Origin: Rodentolepis nana
Taxonomy: Eukaryota; Platyhelminthes; Cestoda; Cyclophyllidea; Hymenolepididae
Reading direction: 5' to 3'
DNA: 22,825 nt
Assembly (NCBI GenBank): GCA_900617975.1
Contig: UZAE01013023.1
Coordinates: 4,872 to 27,696 of the forward strand
Notes under the pieces: generated by a model
Told to the model about the DNA's origin: nothing
Seen by the model: the letters and a program-made list of their open reading frames with translations, nothing else
Database searches by the model: none
Translations under genes and position numbers: made by a program
Shown: positions 19,796 through 22,825 of the stretch, one piece after another
Numbering within the stretch: position 1 is the stretch's first letter
Layout: the number at the start of each line of letters is the position of its first letter

Positions 19796-21151
19796 ATGGA
19801 GGATGTTGCTGTGACCTCAATTGTTGAGGATTTAGAATCTGATTCTACGGAGCTTTTAAAATCCATCGAAAAAGATTTGGAACAGCATTTACAAACCATT
19901 CCTATTGAAGAATACGAAAATATTAAAAAAGTCGGTCAAGGTACATTCGGCGAGGTCTTTAAAGTTAGAGAGAAACGTACTAATAAGATATATGCTGTCA
20001 AGCGCCTGCGAACAGAGAAAGAAGTCGAAGGAGTATGTTTTATTTGCGTTTTCTTTATTTTTAGTTTCCTTTGACATCTCTTCGCGAAGTAATTATACTT
20101 CAACAGCTGAATCACAAAAATATAGTACGTCTTCATGGAATTTGTCACAAACGCAGTATGTTTCCAATATTAATTATTAACTCTACAACTAGATAATAAT
20201 CCCAACTCCTCTCGTTATGACTTTTTCTTGCTCTTTGAATTTTGTGACCATGATCTCTCTGGCCTTCTTACTCAAAAAGCCGACCTAACTTTACCGGTTA
20301 GGAAAAGCATCGCTAAGCAACTCTTAACTGGAATCCAGTACCTTCATTCGTAATTTATAATTTCGTTTTTATGTTAACATTTCTTTAGTAACGACATCCT
20401 GCATCGTGATTTGAAGGCATCAAATATATTGATTGATGGGGGTGGACACTTAAAAATTGCCGATTTCGGTCTAGCTCGGTTTGCAGCAAAACCAATGAGA
20501 AAGGACAAACGTCCACAGTATACAGCAACAGTGGTTACTTTGTGGTATCGACCTCCCGAAGTCCTCTTAACAGATCGATCTTATGGAAAACCTGTTGATA
20601 TATGGGGCGCTGGTTGTATTATCGCTGAACTCTGGACCCGTTGTCCCATTTTGCAAGGTGATAATGAACTTGCCCAAATCAAACTCATTCTTGCTCTATG
20701 TGGATCAATATCGCCAAAATTATGGCCGGGTGTTGAACATTTAGACTTCTATAAAAAAACTACCAACGTCCAGTGGGAGTGTAGACGTACCCTTCGGGAA
20801 CGCCTAGGTCCATCAATAACAACTCCTTCTGCGCTTGATTTAGTCGATCGTTTGCTCGTTTGCAATCCGTCTCAGCGTCTAACCGCCGACCAGGCTCTCG
20901 CGCACGAATTCTTCCAGGAAGACCCTCCTCCCGGTGATTTGTCTTACCTTTCCCACAATGGCGCTTCCTATCTCGAATACATTTCTAGGCAACAGCAAAG
21001 GCAACAACAGGAGCAACGAATGAGACATCAATCTCGTGGACCTGGTTTACCACCAGGATACCGTGGTGGTGCACGTGGTGGCCTGCCTGTCACTGCTGGA
21101 GCGATCAATAATCATGTTGAAAGCAGCATGAGTTTTGATCGAGTCTATTAA
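19796..21151 (+). CDS. CDK9: Cyclin-dependent kinase 9 (P-TEFb kinase subunit)
   Basis: CDK9 with cyclin T phosphorylates the RNA polymerase II tail and pause factors to release paused polymerase in the nucleus. Exons: 19796-20032, 20065-20155, 20193-20349, 20389-21151 (stop TAA 21149-21151), 415 residues against 372 in human. Introns are 32, 37 and 39 bases, all GT-AG, phases 0, 1 and 2. Visible motifs: glycine loop VGQGTFGEV (46-54), Lys69 in AVKRL, FPLTSLRE (80-87; human PITALRE), HRDLKASN with catalytic Asp169, DFG at 187-189, and the T-loop Thr207 in QYTATVVTLWYRPPE, equal to human Thr186. DIWGAGCIIAELWTR and LCGSISPKLWP favour CDK9 over CDK12/13. About 40 residues precede the kinase fold, acidic overall. 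The tail is Gln-, Arg- and Gly-rich. The T-loop has ATVV where human has NRVV. Confidence 0.94.
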
Positions 21152-22388
21152 ATGTAAAACCCTTGTGATATTCCTACCCCCCTTCCTCCTTTTCCCTAGC
21201 GAATGTATATAGGCCAGTGCCACCTTCCCCTACATATTTATGTACACTTATTTGTATCTAATTTTGATTAGATCTCACGCTATATGCTTGTCTTTATTGT
21301 AGTAGAAAATGGAGGTTTTTAATGATTGTTTACTTGGTCACGAGTTTAGTGCGCATCTCTACAAAGGTTAAGTGCATCTGATTAATAGGGGAATAGAAAT
21401 CGGGCCTTCTTCTCTCAACTAAGGATGGTAAAAGAGGTTTTTAGAAGTTATTGATAATAGCAATGGCTTAGCTTATGAATCCACAAAACCTTAGGGACTA
21501 TGTATCTCTGAATGTCTTACTACTTCGGGAAAGGTAATGACTTTCAATCTTTGAAACTCGGATCTTCCTTTTCGATGACTTAACGCATTTTGAGATCATT
21601 TCCTCCTATTTGTTAATTCCATCTGTTCTTCATCTTCTAAATTTATTAAGAATCTTCTAGAAAATGCCATGTAGATGGATTAGTAGTGTTCTACATGTTA
21701 AGACCAGGTCAATATTAGCAACAGAGATCAATTACGATTTAAGTTGTTTTTAATGATGGATTAAAGTGCGTTCTCCAAATAATGAGACATTTGAAGTGCA
21801 ATTTTATAGTCAGATATGCGGTGTCATCTTATGGCTAAATTGCATCTGTTTCGCGCTCATGACTGTCTAATTGACGGCAAATTTCAAACCATCGCTTCGG
21901 TAGGCAACTGTTAAATATGCAAATAATGAGGGGTGTAGTCGATCTATTAGATTTGTATAATTTAGAATTTATTTTCTTTGTATTATTCGGTTCACAATAA
22001 GTTAAACCATGGGCTGTGGAAAACGAAATACCCCAATATTAGTCCATGAAGTGAGAGAATTTGATGAAGCTACAAATGACTCAATCACTGGAAGAATGCA
22101 GAAAAAGTCTGAAATTCAAACTACTTCCTTGTTGACAATAAAAACGCCCTTAAGGTGGAATTGGTTGCTTCTTGAATAGTTGGCCACCGGGTTAGTGATT
22201 AATTGTAGCGAAAATTGCTTCACTGGTGGTCATATATTTCTAAATGCGAATGTATAAATCCAATAATCAATAATTCAGAGCTTATGAGTTTCGCTTTAAA
22301 GCTCCGAAAATACTTGTTTGGTTTTCTAATAATTTTCAGTTTTGTCGGATAGTTGGTAGTTTTGACGGCGTTTGAATTCTAAATAGCA
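21152..22388. other. CDK9 3' untranslated region and downstream DNA
   Basis: No gene was recognised. The first part must hold the CDK9 3' UTR. The only perfect AATAAA I noticed is at 22137-22142, almost 1 kb beyond the stop, so the true polyadenylation site is probably nearer and uses a variant signal. The rest is AT-rich unique-looking sequence. Confidence 0.5.
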
Positions 22389-22609
22389 ATGGCCGGAGTA
22401 TCTTGTGAGGTGAGACCGATGGTTACAAAGGAAAATGTGAAGAAAATGGGCTCTAGTAGTGTCTATATTTTGTCTGAACTTCCAATGACATTGATGAACT
22501 CAACAACCTTTGGTACTCCGAGAATTATAAAGATGATTACATTAAGATTGATTGGGCAGGTCTAGCAGAACTGAAATTAATATTGAACCAAGAAAATTTT
22601 GGTTGGTAA
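22389..22609 (+). other. Possible small or frameshifted coding trace
   Basis: An ATG frame at 22389-22565 (58 residues, starting MAGVSCEVRPMV) overlaps a second frame, from about 22478 to the TAA at 22607-22609, reading DIDELNNLWYSENYKDDY then IKIDWAGLAELKLI. The second frame looks protein-like in composition but has no start and is preceded by TGA in frame. Together they could be a frameshifted pseudogene, the first exon of another gene (GAG followed by GTGAGA at 22410-22415 is a fair donor), or chance. I do not recognise the protein. Confidence 0.2.
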
Positions 22610-22814
22610 GCATTTAGGATCCTGATTCATGAGCTCTGGAGAGGAAACAGGAGTACAGCGTCCTCCCCTTAGGTCCTTTTAGGCTTTATATTTGATTTGC
22701 CTAACCGACAGGATTTTGGGACTGGTTATCGCTTGGGCACGGATGGTAACGTTTAGAACGCCCATGGACACAGAAGATTGCACAATGAGTGTGTGTTTCA
22801 ATTATTTTACAATA

Positions 22815-22825
22815 CCCCCCCCCCC
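22815..22825 (+). repeat. C-run at the right window end
   Basis: Eleven C up to the last base. It may mark a contig edge or an assembly limit. Confidence 0.7.

Noticed and set aside
1..22825. CRISPR array, bacterial operon, phage or integrase features
   Set aside because: The window is intron-bearing eukaryotic DNA. The only repeats are microsatellites, homopolymers, the dispersed family and the mariner.

Overview
This is nuclear DNA of a small-intron eukaryote, most likely a parasitic flatworm and probably a tapeworm. The evidence is AT-rich non-coding DNA, many introns of only 31-49 bases, a mariner relic and a dispersed repeat ending in an AT-rich tail. The species cannot be fixed from the sequence alone.

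Two genes are arranged head to head. On the minus strand, from the start codon at 18435 leftwards and past the left edge, lies the first part of a very large gene for the catalytic subunit of DNA-dependent protein kinase (DNA-PKcs, PRKDC). I could thread 38 exons with matching splice phases, about 2,977 codons. They cover the N-terminal arm, the HEAT-repeat ring, the phosphorylation-cluster region and the approach to the FAT domain. The FAT domain proper and the PI3K-like kinase domain lie outside the window. On the plus strand, from 19796 to 21151, is a complete four-exon CDK9 (kinase of P-TEFb) of 415 residues. About 1.36 kb separates the two start codons and must hold both promoters.

Region by region: 1-1007 is intron with a repeat end. 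1008-4631 holds PRKDC exons 38-32, including an SQ/TQ-rich exon. 4632-5705 is a long intron with a GC-richer block. 5706-7862 holds exons 31-25. 7863-9761 is an intron enlarged by a 1.3-kb dead mariner (8088-9386). 9762-13253 holds the compact exons 24-12. 13254-16775 is intron-rich with exons 11-9 and a second repeat copy. 16776-18435 holds exons 8-1. 18436-19795 is intergenic with a third repeat copy. 19796-21151 is CDK9. 21152-22825 is mostly featureless, apart from a weak, possibly frameshifted coding trace near 22.4-22.6 kb, and ends in a C-run.

The most notable points are a well-preserved DNA-PKcs in a probable tapeworm, eight SQ/TQ motifs where vertebrate DNA-PKcs has its ABCDE autophosphorylation cluster, three GC-AG introns all beginning GCAAG, about half of all complete introns under 50 bases, and a mariner whose second catalytic Asp lies inside a frame-shifted segment. 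I did not find a wholly new system. Gene identities come from recalled protein families; exon borders come from reading frame, splice dinucleotides, phase agreement and alignment to the remembered human protein, with no RNA evidence.
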